A stretch of DNA of 19,273 bases from Cyclobacteriaceae bacterium (lineage in GTDB: Bacteria; Bacteroidota; Bacteroidia; Cytophagales; Cyclobacteriaceae): positions 1 to 19,273 of the forward strand of contig JAKISE010000062.1 of NCBI GenBank assembly GCA_021648745.1, given 5' to 3'. A program made the position numbers and the translations under genes. Numbering within the stretch: the stretch's first letter is position 1; each line of letters begins with the position of its first letter. This document shows, piece after piece, positions 1 to 7,965 of this stretch. Below the pieces are notes generated by a model that did no database searches, was not told the origin of the DNA, and saw only the letters and a list, made by a program, of their open reading frames with translations.

Positions 1-20
1 ATGGCAATAATACAGGTTGA

Positions 21-1784
21 AATATTACGCCAATTACCAGCCTTGATTACTACTGGGTAGGCAATGGAGGCAACTGGAGCGATTTTGCCAACCACTGGGC
101 TACCACTAGTGGCGGCAGTACCATGCATGCCGCAGTACCTGGAGTGCTGGATAATGTGTTTTTTGATGCAAACTCGTTTAGTTTAGCCGGAGAGGTGGTT
201 ACAATTGATGACAGTCAGGTGAACTTTAATGATTTAGATGCTTCGGCAGTAAGTGCTGCTTTTACCTTGTCGGGAAACAGCAAAGAGATGAATATTTATG
301 GTTCTGTAAACTTTCCAGCTATTGTTAGTTCATCGGTAGCTACCTACAATTTTTTAGCTACTGGAAGCGAAACGTTAAAATTTGATAATGGCCCAGGTAC
401 CAGTCGGGATTTTAATTTTTTATCTGCAGGAAACTGGACACTTAACAGTAACCTTTTACTAGATGAGTTGCAACTAGAAAGTGGCACCCTCAATACCAAC
501 AATTATGATGTTTTGGTTGATTTTCAGCTGCGTATGGATGGCACCAATGCCAAAACATTAACCTTGGGAACATCTACCCTTACTGTTGGTTCTTGGCATG
601 GCAGTGGGTTAAATAATATTACGGTAAACGGAAGCACCTCAACTATCAATATTACGGGGAGCTTTTTGCTAGAAAGCGATGGCACAAACAGCGTAACGTT
701 AAATAACCTTACGTTTTCTGGCACCACTGGCAATTCTATTTATTATGATGTTACCTTAAACAAATGTACCATTGAAGCGGGTAATACCTTGAAAACCTCA
801 GGCATTGTTACCATAACTGCTAATGAGTTTGTATTAACAGGCACATCAACCGACCCCATTGTTTTTGAGCCACAAACAACCAATTCTAAACTAACCCTTA
901 GCCAACCCACGGGTACAGTAAATGGCGATTATCTGCATTTAAAAGATATTACAGCTACTGGAGGTGCCACCTTTAATGCCTACAATTCGGTTGATAACGG
1001 AGGAGTAATAGGCTGGATATTTCACCGTAGTTCGCAAACCATTGACTTTGCCGCCCTGCCAGATAAAATTTTTGGAGACCCTGATTTTGAGGTATCAGCA
1101 ACCGCTTCCTCAGGTTTATCCGTAAGCTTTAGCATTGTATCAGGCCCAGCCACTATATCAGGCACCACCGTTTCCATTACCGGAACCGGAACTGTTGAAA
1201 TTAAGGCAGAGCAAGCAGGAAATATCGAATACGACCCTGCTCCATCAGTTACCAATAGTTTTGAGGTTGCTAAAGCAGATCAAACCATTACCTTTGAGGC
1301 TATTGCTGATATTAATATAGGCGAGGTTAGTAGCATTGAACTTATTGCCTCTGCTACATCGGGATTAGCAGTAGAATTTACTGTAGTTGGTCCAGCAACT
1401 ATAAATGGAAGCACTCTAACCCCCACATCTCCCGGTATGGTTACTGTTACCGCCAAACAATCAGGCAATGCTACTTATAATGCAGCTACAGAGGCAGGTC
1501 AAGTATTTGAAATAATTGACAACATTACGGGGTTAGAGGACTTAAGGGCAAACAATATAAATATTTATCCTCAACCTGCACAAAACATACTCTTTATAGG
1601 TCAACCTAACAAAGAGTTTGATTCGATAATTATATACGATTTGAATGGGATGGCAGTATTACAAAAAGGTAGCTCAAGCGACTTGATTGAAGTGAATACT
1701 ACTGCGTTACCAAATGGAATCTATTTTTTAAAGTTGTTTAACAGAGAAGATACATTTACAACTCGGATCGTAGTTAATAGATGA
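21..1784 (+). CDS. T9SS-exported repeat/adhesin-like protein, 5' part missing or interrupted
   Basis: Large exported surface or secreted protein of unknown ligand. The first ATG is at 123, but coding clearly begins earlier: codons from 45 read DYYWVGNGGNWSDFANHW, a repeat common in Bacteroidetes surface proteins that continues smoothly into VDNVFFDANSF-like sequence after the ATG. The same frame has a TGA at 18-20 with the plausible coding residues GNNTG before it, and no ATG, GTG or TTG between 21 and 123. So either the gene is broken by a nonsense change or sequencing error and continues left of the window, or it uses an odd start. Counting from ATG 123: a beta-rich region to about residue 300, two Ig-like repeats of about 80 residues each starting at QTIDF (305) and QTITF (387), then a type A T9SS sorting domain (about 475-553; IYPQPAQNILFI, NGIYFLKL). 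Export by T9SS is inferred from that domain. No signal peptide lies in the window. Confidence 0.75.
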   Translation, partial: NITPITSLDYYWVGNGGNWSDFANHWATTSGGSTMHAAVPGVLDNVFFDANSFSLAGEVVTIDDSQVNFNDLDASAVSAAFTLSGNSKEMNIYGSVNFPAIVSSSVATYNFLATGSETLKFDNGPGTSRDFNFLSAGNWTLNSNLLLDELQLESGTLNTNNYDVLVDFQLRMDGTNAKTLTLGTSTLTVGSWHGSGLNNITVNGSTSTINITGSFLLESDGTNSVTLNNLTFSGTTGNSIYYDVTLNKCTIEAGNTLKTSGIVTITANEFVLTGTSTDPIVFEPQTTNSKLTLSQPTGTVNGDYLHLKDITATGGATFNAYNSVDNGGVIGWIFHRSSQTIDFAALPDKIFGDPDFEVSATASSGLSVSFSIVSGPATISGTTVSITGTGTVEIKAEQAGNIEYDPAPSVTNSFEVAKADQTITFEAIADINIGEVSSIELIASATSGLAVEFTVVGPATINGSTLTPTSPGMVTVTAKQSGNATYNAATEAGQVFEIIDNITGLEDLRANNINIYPQPAQNILFIGQPNKEFDSIIIYDLNGMAVLQKGSSSDLIEVNTTALPNGIYFLKLFNREDTFTTRIVVNR

Positions 1785-1808
1785 TAATACACATTAAATC
1801 AGAACCAT

Positions 1809-1844
1809 GTATTGAGTCATAGTAATTATGGCTCAATACTTTTT
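1809..1844 (+). terminator. Rho-independent terminator of the T9SS protein gene
   Basis: The arms GTATTGAGTCAT and ATGGCTCAATAC pair over 12 positions (one G-T wobble) around a 7-base loop, followed by TTTTT. It lies 25 bases after the stop codon of the upstream gene. Its T-run overlaps the stop codon of the minus-strand relic. Confidence 0.8.
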
Positions 1845-2061
1845 AATAATCATGATTTCTTACGGACACCTTATCCAACTTCTTATTTATAGAGTCTAAT
1901 GGCATTTCCCTAAATTGTTCTGATTCATCCAATTCGGGCTGGCCAGCATCCACCCAAGCACTAAACCACAAACTGCTTACGCGGTAAATAGCTTTGCGCA
2001 TACGCTGCTTTAAAATAAGATTGCAAAACTGGTTTAATCCGCCCCTACAATATTTACCACT
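1843..2061 (-). pseudogene. Chimeric gene relic: alpha/beta-hydrolase fragment fused to 3' end of a Zn-phospholipase/nuclease-like gene
   Basis: Read on the minus strand, 2010 to 1843 is an uninterrupted 55-codon frame with a stop. It includes QRMRKAIYRVSSLWFSAWV followed by DAGQPELDE and ends in RNHDY. This is clearly homologous to the C-terminus of the intact gene at 10801-11742 (QRMRKAIFRVSSLWFSAWV, DAGQPVLDE, ending GHDY). Upstream, 2000-2061 matches 2529-2591 inside the hydrolase gene next door with four mismatches and one deleted base, translating LNQFCNLILKQR against LNQFYDLILEQR. The two parts meet in the same frame at a shared Gln-Arg and a 10-base identity (ATACGCTGCT on the plus strand). 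The deleted base breaks the frame upstream, there is no start codon, and the catalytic regions of both parents are absent. It is therefore a non-functional remnant. Parents may be lost paralogues rather than the copies now present. Confidence 0.8.
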
Positions 2062-2134
2062 AAAGAGAAGGTGTTGTTAGCAAGAGAATGACGAGGAAAA
2101 CTGAATTTTTATTTGCAAAATAGAGACTCTAAAA

Positions 2135-3151
2135 TTACTCTTCAATCCAAGTTAATACATACTCCATCATCTCTTCTAATCTGTCTTTTTTTTCTATCAT
2201 GTCATAAAAATAATGATCGCAATTGGGGTACACTTTATAGGTAAGATTTGTTTTTCTTAGCCTCATAAACTCAATTTTAACATAATCCAGCCCTAAAATG
2301 GGCGAATTCGGGTCTTTACCAACCGAAATCATTAAAATAGGAATGTCAAGTTTAGTCATATCTTCCATCGGAATATCTGTGCAAAAACTTGCCCAGCGCA
2401 AATAAGTATCATCCCAAAATTCTTTATCAATGACTTGTGGGTTATTATAAATAGTTTCAAACTCAATAAACAGACTATCAATTACTTTTTGTGCCTGAAT
2501 ACTGGTAATTTCACCCTTTTGAGCATTAATACGCTGCTCCAAAATAAGATCGTAAAACTGGTTTAATCCGCCACCTACAATATTTACCACTTTGGTAACT
2601 TTTTTATTAATTAGTGCAAGTTTCGGTACTACCATGCCACCTTCGGAATACCCAAAAACTATTATTTCGTTTTTATATATGGGCAGCTCCTTAAACAAGA
2701 TATCGATAATTTTTGAAGCAGAATTTACGCGCCAGCTATGGCTCAGCTTATTCTTATAACCCATAGGCAGCTTATAGTTTTTCTTAAACTCCTTCATCGA
2801 TTTAGCCTGTAAACTATCTACAAAGGGCATGCCTGGCTTACTAATAACCACAATATGAAATTGATCTGATAATTTCTGAATGTTAAAAGGAATACCAGAG
2901 GAAATTCTTGTGCTACCACCCGGCTTTTTAAGTACACTAAATATAGGAGTTGCACTAGATCCATCAATATAAACCAAAAGTGGTTTAGGCGTTTCGATTT
3001 TGTTTAGCGTAACATAATAATTAACCGTGCCTAATTCGTTATCCTTAAAAGAATAAGGTTTAAAACCAAAGCTTTCTGGCGTATATGATTGTGCATTTAA
3101 TGATAGAACAGAACCAACTAGCATCAACAAAAGGCTTATACTTTTTTTCAT
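2135..3151 (-). CDS. Exported alpha/beta-hydrolase fold protein (copy 1)
   Basis: Probable hydrolase or esterase/peptidase of the alpha/beta-hydrolase fold; substrate unknown. A signal peptide is visible (MKKSISLLLMLVGSVLSLNA, likely cut before Gln21), so it acts in the periplasm or outside. The nucleophile elbow is GYSEGG with Ser169; the likely acid is Asp280 (SVGKDPNSP) and the likely base His313 (YPNCDHYFYD), giving a complete triad. It is a distant paralogue of the next gene: same length (338 residues), shared HIVVISKPGMPFVDSL-type segment, same motif order. The start ATG lies in an ATGA whose TGA is the fossil stop of a duplicated upstream gene tail. It is probably transcribed with the two genes upstream. 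A 62-bp internal piece (2529-2591) recurs in the relic downstream. Confidence 0.85.
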   Translation of the reverse strand: MKKSISLLLMLVGSVLSLNAQSYTPESFGFKPYSFKDNELGTVNYYVTLNKIETPKPLLVYIDGSSATPIFSVLKKPGGSTRISSGIPFNIQKLSDQFHIVVISKPGMPFVDSLQAKSMKEFKKNYKLPMGYKNKLSHSWRVNSASKIIDILFKELPIYKNEIIVFGYSEGGMVVPKLALINKKVTKVVNIVGGGLNQFYDLILEQRINAQKGEITSIQAQKVIDSLFIEFETIYNNPQVIDKEFWDDTYLRWASFCTDIPMEDMTKLDIPILMISVGKDPNSPILGLDYVKIEFMRLRKTNLTYKVYPNCDHYFYDMIEKKDRLEEMMEYVLTWIEE

Positions 3152-3208
3152 TTTGGAGTTAATTTTTTAGTTAGTTTTTCTATTTTTTTACCTGTTAGCT
3201 CTAGCTGG
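3148..3208. repeat. 61-bp direct repeat, copy 1 (fossil tail of the 72-residue gene)
   Basis: Aligns without gaps to 4201-4261 with seven mismatches. On the minus strand it encodes QLELTGKKIEKLTKKLTPK then TGA, a near copy of the C-terminus of the 72-residue protein (QLEMTAKKIEKLTKKLTSK), including the ATGA stop/start overlap with the following hydrolase. The last codons of the upstream hydrolase gene run into it in another frame. Confidence 0.85.
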
Positions 3209-4204
3209 ATTATCATTTATCCATTGTAACCAATCAGAAACAACCTCAGATATAAAGTCCGTTTTTTGATTATTTTTATCAGGAATTTTTAATTGGTAAT
3301 TATGTCCTAAACCAATGTAGTCTTTAAATGTGATGTGGTTAATTCTATCTTTTATGGTTTCAATTCTGAACATATCTTGATATGGACTTGACTCATCTTT
3401 AGTGCCATAGGAAATTAAAACGGGGATTCTCAAACGTTTCAAAATTTTATTTTCATTTTGTGAAAATGAAGAAAGAGTTAAGTTAGCATCTCTATTTGGG
3501 TTTATATAATTATTTGGATCGTCAACAACTTCTTTCCAATATTGCATTATTTTTTTTACACGTGGGTTTTCTTCGTTTTTTTCATTCATACGTTCCCTAT
3601 TTAACATAGCTAATATCATAGAGTAATATGGTAAGCCACTAGAATAGATTAAATGAGTAGCCTTGGTAGTTTTGTCACACATTGAAAGAGCGATACCACT
3701 TCCTTGTGAATGACCAGAGATAACCAACTTAGAAGTATCTACCCAATTTTCCTTGAATAAAGAATCGATAACCTGAAGATTACGTTTTACATAATAATCT
3801 AAATAATAATTTTTCACATACTTTTCAGGATAAATGTATTCTTCTTTATTGATAAAATACTCTTTACCATCAACTAGGCTGTCTTTATTCGCTAATAATG
3901 GTATTCCTGGTTTACTAACAATTACCAGATGATAATCGTTTTCCACAGAACCTTCTTCAAGAGTGGAATATTTTAAAAGGTGTGTTCCATTATGTATAAT
4001 TAGTGGTACAGCTAAAGATCCTTGAACCGCAAAAAAGAGAGCTTTTTTCTTGTTTTCATCTCCTTTTTTAGATTTTATGAGGACATCTACTGAATCTCCT
4101 TCAATTATATACTTAAAATGTCTATAGCCAAAATTTTCGGATTTTTGAGCTGATGTATGAATACTGACTAATAAAGTTAAAAAACAAAGGATTGTTCTTC
4201 TCAT
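3188..4204 (-). CDS. Exported alpha/beta-hydrolase fold protein (copy 2)
   Basis: Second exported alpha/beta hydrolase, 338 residues, substrate unknown. Signal peptide MRRTILCFLTLLVSIHTSA. The nucleophile elbow is GHSQGS with Ser166, the likely acid Asp270 (SYGTKDESSP) and the likely base His301 (GLGHNYQL). It shares HLVIVSKPGIPLL and overall order with copy 1 but is strongly diverged, so the duplication is old or the genes were acquired separately. Its start overlaps the stop of the 72-residue gene by ATGA, suggesting translational coupling. The C-terminus ends NDNPARANR, extending past the point where copy 1 ends (TWIEE). The extra residues are read from the 61-bp repeat in a different frame, so this tail was probably created by the recombination that made the repeat. 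Confidence 0.85.
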   Translation of the reverse strand: MRRTILCFLTLLVSIHTSAQKSENFGYRHFKYIIEGDSVDVLIKSKKGDENKKKALFFAVQGSLAVPLIIHNGTHLLKYSTLEEGSVENDYHLVIVSKPGIPLLANKDSLVDGKEYFINKEEYIYPEKYVKNYYLDYYVKRNLQVIDSLFKENWVDTSKLVISGHSQGSGIALSMCDKTTKATHLIYSSGLPYYSMILAMLNRERMNEKNEENPRVKKIMQYWKEVVDDPNNYINPNRDANLTLSSFSQNENKILKRLRIPVLISYGTKDESSPYQDMFRIETIKDRINHITFKDYIGLGHNYQLKIPDKNNQKTDFISEVVSDWLQWINDNPARANR

Positions 4205-4261
4205 TTTGAAGTTAATTTTTTAGTTAACTTTTCTATTTTTTTAGCAGTCATCTCTAGCTGG
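4201..4261. repeat. 61-bp direct repeat, copy 2
   Basis: Partner of 3148-3208. Here it is the genuine 3' end of the 72-residue gene plus the ATGA junction with the hydrolase gene. The spacing between copies (1053 bp) equals about one hydrolase gene. Confidence 0.85.
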
Positions 4262-4419
4262 CTAATAATATAATTTTTATAGTATTTCCTAATTTTCTTT
4301 TTTGAGGCAAATTCAAATTCTTTTTCTAAATATTTTTCATACGATATTAAACCCATACGCTCAAATTCAAAGAATTTTTGTTTTAATAAGCCTATCTCTT
4401 TTTCAGATTCTTCTTCCAT
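4201..4419 (-). CDS. Small Lys/Glu-rich helical protein, function unknown
   Basis: A 72-residue cytoplasmic protein with no signal peptide and no family I recognise. It is rich in Lys and Glu and predicted mostly helical (SYEKYLEKEFEFASKKKIRK, then KKIEKLTKKLTSK at the end). The ATG at 4417-4419 follows an A-rich stretch, usual for this phylum. Its stop overlaps the start of the exported hydrolase by four bases (ATGA), and a fossil of its C-terminus sits in the same position before the second hydrolase. The repeated linkage supports it being a real gene expressed with the hydrolases. No function is assigned. Confidence 0.6.
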   Translation of the reverse strand: MEEESEKEIGLLKQKFFEFERMGLISYEKYLEKEFEFASKKKIRKYYKNYIISQLEMTAKKIEKLTKKLTSK

Positions 4420-4449
4420 TATTTGTTGTGTTTATTTTTTTATTAATAG

Positions 4450-4485
4450 AACCCACTTAGTTCTTTCTAAAAAACTAAGTGGGTT
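4450..4485 (-). terminator. Strong hairpin between the SprB-repeat gene and the hydrolase operon
   Basis: ACCCACTTAGTT (4451-4462) pairs perfectly with AACTAAGTGGGT (4473-4484), extended by one A-T pair, around a 10-base loop. It lies just after the stop of the 951-residue gene, so it probably ends that transcript or protects its 3' end. There is no good T-run on the minus strand, so termination is uncertain. A perfect 12-bp palindrome (CTGTTATAACAG) lies at 4502-4513. Confidence 0.5.
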
Positions 4486-4516
4486 TAAATTCTAATTTTT
4501 GCTGTTATAACAGAGC

Positions 4517-7372
4517 TTATTTTTTTATAAATTTAAACCTGCTAATACCACCTTTTGTATCGGTTACAAATAACATATAAACCCCATTTTCTAAATAACT
4601 AACATTCAGCTGTGAAGTTAAATTATCCGCCTTGTGGGTATATACGGTTCTGCCCGATTGGTCGAAAATACTAATTTTATCACCCACTCCTAACTTTTGA
4701 AAATACAACTCCGAAGTAACTGGATTAGGATAAATACTTACTTGTTCTATACTGAACTTATCTAATGCGGTTATTACCAACGATTGCGTAGTGGTTGCCT
4801 CACAATCATTACTATCTTTTACCGTAAAGGTGTATTGCCCATTACCTAAAACAAACGTACTGCTTGTTTGAAAAGTAGTACCATCAACACTATAATTATA
4901 AGGAGACGTGCCACCTGTAGCTGCTAGAGAAACACTTGCCCCATCAAACGAAGCGGCTATTGTTAATGCAGCTGGTTCGCTAATGGTAATTTGTTCCGTG
5001 TATTCGCAATTGTTAGCATCACGGATAGTGACTGTATAGTCTCCAGCCAAAAGGCTGGTGAAAGAGCCGCTGCTCCCAAAATTGATACCGTCTATACTGT
5101 ACTCGTACGGAGAAGTGCCTCCTGTAGGCGACAGGGTGATACTTCCATCCCCATCACCGTGGCAAGTGATGTTAGCCGACAGTACTCCCGAGCTAAAAGC
5201 TGCTGGCTCTGTAAGAGTCACATTATCTGTCACATTACAGCTATTGGCATCTCTTGTGATTACAGAATAACTACCTCCATCAAGCCCCGAAAAAGTAGCA
5301 GATGATTGGAAAGTGCTTCCATCAATAGAGTACTCCAATGGAGCAGTACCGCCAGAGGCTGTTACTACGATTTCACCAGATTGAGCACCTGCACAAACCA
5401 AATCAGTTGTGGCAACACTCGTGCTTAGTGCTGTTGGTTCTATAATGGTTATGCTCCATCTCCCTGTAGTTGCATTACAACCTGAAGTAAGTGCAACATA
5501 ATTAGCATCTCTTACTTGAGCCCCATAAGTCCCTCCTCCTAGGTTTTCAAACACGTTTGATGACTGAAAATTAGTACCATCTAAACTATAAGTATAAGGC
5601 GATGTACCTCCAGTAGCTGTTACAGACAAACTCCCATCATCAGCTCCATTACACGATACATCATTGTTTTTAGTAAGGCCTGCCGTAAGCACAGGTGGCT
5701 GTGTAATTGTGATAGGATTAGCGGCAACCACACATCCATTGGCATCTAATATTCCATAGGTATAAGTACCTGCATCATGTGCATTCTGAACATAAGTGTT
5801 GCCAGCCAAGGTTTGAATAAGCACATTATCTAGGTATAATTTATAAGGCGTAGAACCTCCACTTATTGTAACACTTGCAGAACCATCATTATTTAAGTTA
5901 CACGTAAGGTTGGTACTTGTTACCGTAATAGTTAAAGCTGTAGGCTCGGTAATCGATTCTGTGGTTGTTATTTCGCAACCATTAGCATCTTTGGCAATTA
6001 CGGTATGGCTACCTGCGGCCAAGCCAGTAAGTATAGGATTTGTACCAAAACTGCCCCCATCTACATTATAGGTAAAGGGAGATGCTCCTCCTCCTACATT
6101 TACGGAAATTTGCCCGTTGGCACCTCCATTACAGCTTACATTACCTACCTCTATGGCAGAAAACGACATAGGCAGGTACTGGTATTCATAGGCTCCTAAA
6201 TCTATGGTGGTATCAAAAATACGAGTAGATTGAGCCAGGTCGGTTATAATGCCTAAGGGTAAACTTGCATTTACACCCACATTAATGGCAGGTGAGTTAC
6301 AGTTTTTGATAGAAAAGTCTCCATTAGAAGCATCATAAAACAATGGGTCGGCATTAAAACCTCCAGGATAACCTCCTTCTACAATACTATTGCTTACAAT
6401 GGGTTTATTTGGAGTTCCCAAGCGAAGTTGAATGTCAACAGTAGCTGTACTAGTGGTTGTGTTGCCCCAAATAATATTATTGGTGTATGCTGCGGTAGTT
6501 ATAGTAGAAAAAGTGGAGTAAAAAATACCAACCCCAGTTTGCGTTGAAGTATTATTTGCAATAGTATTATTAATAATATTAACATAATACCCTATTACAT
6601 AAATAGCTCCACCTACAGAATTAGCATGATTATTATAAAAAAGGGAGTTTGAAATTACGGACTCTACATTATGAATTCCCGAACCTTGATCACGATACGC
6701 AATAGCTCCGCCCCAAGAAGCTGAAGAATTGCTAATAAACTTACAGCCAACAATAAATGGATGAGATTTCCCAGTGTTTAGCATTCCTCCGCCCCAACCA
6801 CTTATTATAAGTTGATTATTTCTAAACGTACAGTTTCGGATGATCGGGCTTGCGTTTTCATTACGTAACCCAGCACCGCCAATCCGAGCAGGAGAGTTAT
6901 CCTGATTATAGCCTTTTTCAACTATTACACCATCTAAAATTGCTGAATTGGTTAACGGGCTCACTGCCAAATAGCTATTATTAATTACATTATGTGAATT
7001 ATCGGTATCCGTTCCTAGTACTCCAATATCGCCTGATAAAATAGTTTCGTGGGTTGTCCAGTCACGGTCAGTTAAAGCAGTTTCTATGCCTTTAAAACCA
7101 CCATATATTTCCACGTCATTTTTCATTATAAATGAAATATTTCTATCAGTAGTTGCGGTTGGGTAATAAGTGCCTTTTTTTATCCACACTTGTGCAGGAG
7201 TGCTTAATGCTGCGGCATCAATAGCTGGCTGTAGTTCTTTAAAGGCATTTACCCAACTAGTACCATTATTAAATCCTGTGGCTGCGGCATCTACATAAAC
7301 AATAGTTTGTGCTTGTGTTGCCAAAGATGCAATTGCCAATAAGGCAATGAGTATGTATTTATATATGTTCAT
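4517..7372 (-). CDS. T9SS-exported surface protein with beta-helix and SprB repeats
   Basis: Predicted cell-surface adhesin or secreted protein of 951 residues. Order of parts: signal peptide (1-21, ending ATQAQ); right-handed beta-helix type region (about 24-400) with the opening TIVYVDAAATGFNNGTSWVN, repeated GGAI/GGGM and NN turns, and the closing DLGAYEYQ typical of choice-of-anchor Q proteins; about six SprB-like repeats (starting near 406, 486, 567, 656, 733 and 803) of the form VSCNG..DG.....GG.SPY.YS.DG..F..........G.Y...V.DANGC; and a type A T9SS sorting domain (about 875-951; IYPNPVTSELYF, NGVYMLFV). The third repeat carries a longer insert (YVALTSGCNATTGRW). SprB of Flavobacterium johnsoniae is a gliding adhesin, but these repeats occur in many surface proteins, so a gliding role is not shown. 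It lies 59 bases after a lipoprotein gene, probably the same operon. Confidence 0.9.
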   Translation of the reverse strand: MNIYKYILIALLAIASLATQAQTIVYVDAAATGFNNGTSWVNAFKELQPAIDAAALSTPAQVWIKKGTYYPTATTDRNISFIMKNDVEIYGGFKGIETALTDRDWTTHETILSGDIGVLGTDTDNSHNVINNSYLAVSPLTNSAILDGVIVEKGYNQDNSPARIGGAGLRNENASPIIRNCTFRNNQLIISGWGGGMLNTGKSHPFIVGCKFISNSSASWGGAIAYRDQGSGIHNVESVISNSLFYNNHANSVGGAIYVIGYYVNIINNTIANNTSTQTGVGIFYSTFSTITTAAYTNNIIWGNTTTSTATVDIQLRLGTPNKPIVSNSIVEGGYPGGFNADPLFYDASNGDFSIKNCNSPAINVGVNASLPLGIITDLAQSTRIFDTTIDLGAYEYQYLPMSFSAIEVGNVSCNGGANGQISVNVGGGASPFTYNVDGGSFGTNPILTGLAAGSHTVIAKDANGCEITTTESITEPTALTITVTSTNLTCNLNNDGSASVTISGGSTPYKLYLDNVLIQTLAGNTYVQNAHDAGTYTYGILDANGCVVAANPITITQPPVLTAGLTKNNDVSCNGADDGSLSVTATGGTSPYTYSLDGTNFQSSNVFENLGGGTYGAQVRDANYVALTSGCNATTGRWSITIIEPTALSTSVATTDLVCAGAQSGEIVVTASGGTAPLEYSIDGSTFQSSATFSGLDGGSYSVITRDANSCNVTDNVTLTEPAAFSSGVLSANITCHGDGDGSITLSPTGGTSPYEYSIDGINFGSSGSFTSLLAGDYTVTIRDANNCEYTEQITISEPAALTIAASFDGASVSLAATGGTSPYNYSVDGTTFQTSSTFVLGNGQYTFTVKDSNDCEATTTQSLVITALDKFSIEQVSIYPNPVTSELYFQKLGVGDKISIFDQSGRTVYTHKADNLTSQLNVSYLENGVYMLFVTDTKGGISRFKFIKK

Positions 7373-7396
7373 AATCTAGTTATTTAATTAGTGCGG

Positions 7397-7422
7397 ATTC
7401 CTCCAATAGCTATCGGAGGAAT
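7397..7422. repeat. 26-bp near-perfect palindrome between lipoprotein and SprB-repeat genes
   Basis: ATTCCTCC and GGAGGAAT flank AATAGCTATC; the whole 26 bases are palindromic except for one A/C pair. It is the only notable element in the 59-base gap between two co-directional genes. On the plus strand it is followed by GACG and a short T-run, but there is no plus-strand gene. It could be an mRNA-stabilising or attenuating hairpin, or one copy of a dispersed palindromic repeat. Confidence 0.65.
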
Positions 7423-7431
7423 GACGTGTTT

Positions 7432-7866
7432 TTATTTAGTAAGTGAAAAAGTAAAGTTGCCTGTTATTCCGTTTACACGCCCACCATTTACGGTGGTGTA
7501 ATTAAAAGTGAGTATGAGTGTTTTATCTGTTATTTCATCAATACTTACTTCTACATTATCGCTGCGTACAAGTTTGGTTAGGTCGCTACCCTTAAAATCA
7601 TACGTGCCTGAGGCTGGCCATGGATTGCCTCCATTTTGGGTGCTATATTTTAACTGGTCAATTATAAGGGTAAAGCCTGTGTATTGGCTGGTTACATCGG
7701 AGCCATCATTATCTACGGTTTTCACTTTCCAAGTTGAAGTTAATTTTTCGAGTTGAACTGTGCGGGCATCTGGTTCTACAGTCTTTTTTTTGCAGGCATT
7801 AGTTAGTAGCAGTGCAAAAAAAAGTGCTCCAAACAATATCCTTGTGTACGTAATTTTTCTTGTCAT
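7432..7866 (-). CDS. Small lipoprotein, lipocalin-like
   Basis: Predicted lipoprotein of 144 residues. I prefer the ATG at 7864-7866 over the upstream ATGs at 7906-7911, because it gives a standard signal: MTRKITYTRI, a hydrophobic stretch LFGALFFALLL, then the lipobox TNAC with the modified Cys25, followed by KKK. The mature part starts TVQLEKLTSTWKV and is rich in beta strands ending GNFTFSLTK. This resembles small lipocalin-like lipoproteins of Bacteroidetes, but the fold is an inference and the role unknown. It is the first gene of a likely operon with the SprB-repeat protein and may act with it at the outer membrane. Its upstream region carries a candidate LytTR binding site. Confidence 0.8.
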   Translation of the reverse strand: MTRKITYTRILFGALFFALLLTNACKKKTVEPDARTVQLEKLTSTWKVKTVDNDGSDVTSQYTGFTLIIDQLKYSTQNGGNPWPASGTYDFKGSDLTKLVRSDNVEVSIDEITDKTLILTFNYTTVNGGRVNGITGNFTFSLTK

Positions 7867-7926
7867 TTTCAATAAGTTTAGGTTCAAATTCAATGGAAAA
7901 CTTTCCATCATTTGATAATTAATATT

Positions 7927-7953
7927 GAAAATTACGTGAATTTAATAAAGCAA
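7927..7953 (-). promoter_or_regulatory. Candidate core promoter of the lipoprotein/SprB operon
   Basis: On the minus strand, TTG (7953-7951) and TAATTTTC (7934-7927, one base off TAnnTTTG) are separated by 16 bases, a little shorter than the usual 19-21. The position just downstream of the paired 9-bp repeats fits activator-dependent transcription. Weak on its own. Confidence 0.35.
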
Positions 7954-7965
7954 TTAACGCACTTG

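Noticed and set aside
4991..5305. Plus-strand open frames opposite the SprB repeats
   Set aside because: They are antisense to clear, repeated SprB domains with a signal peptide and T9SS tail, and their residues resemble no family.
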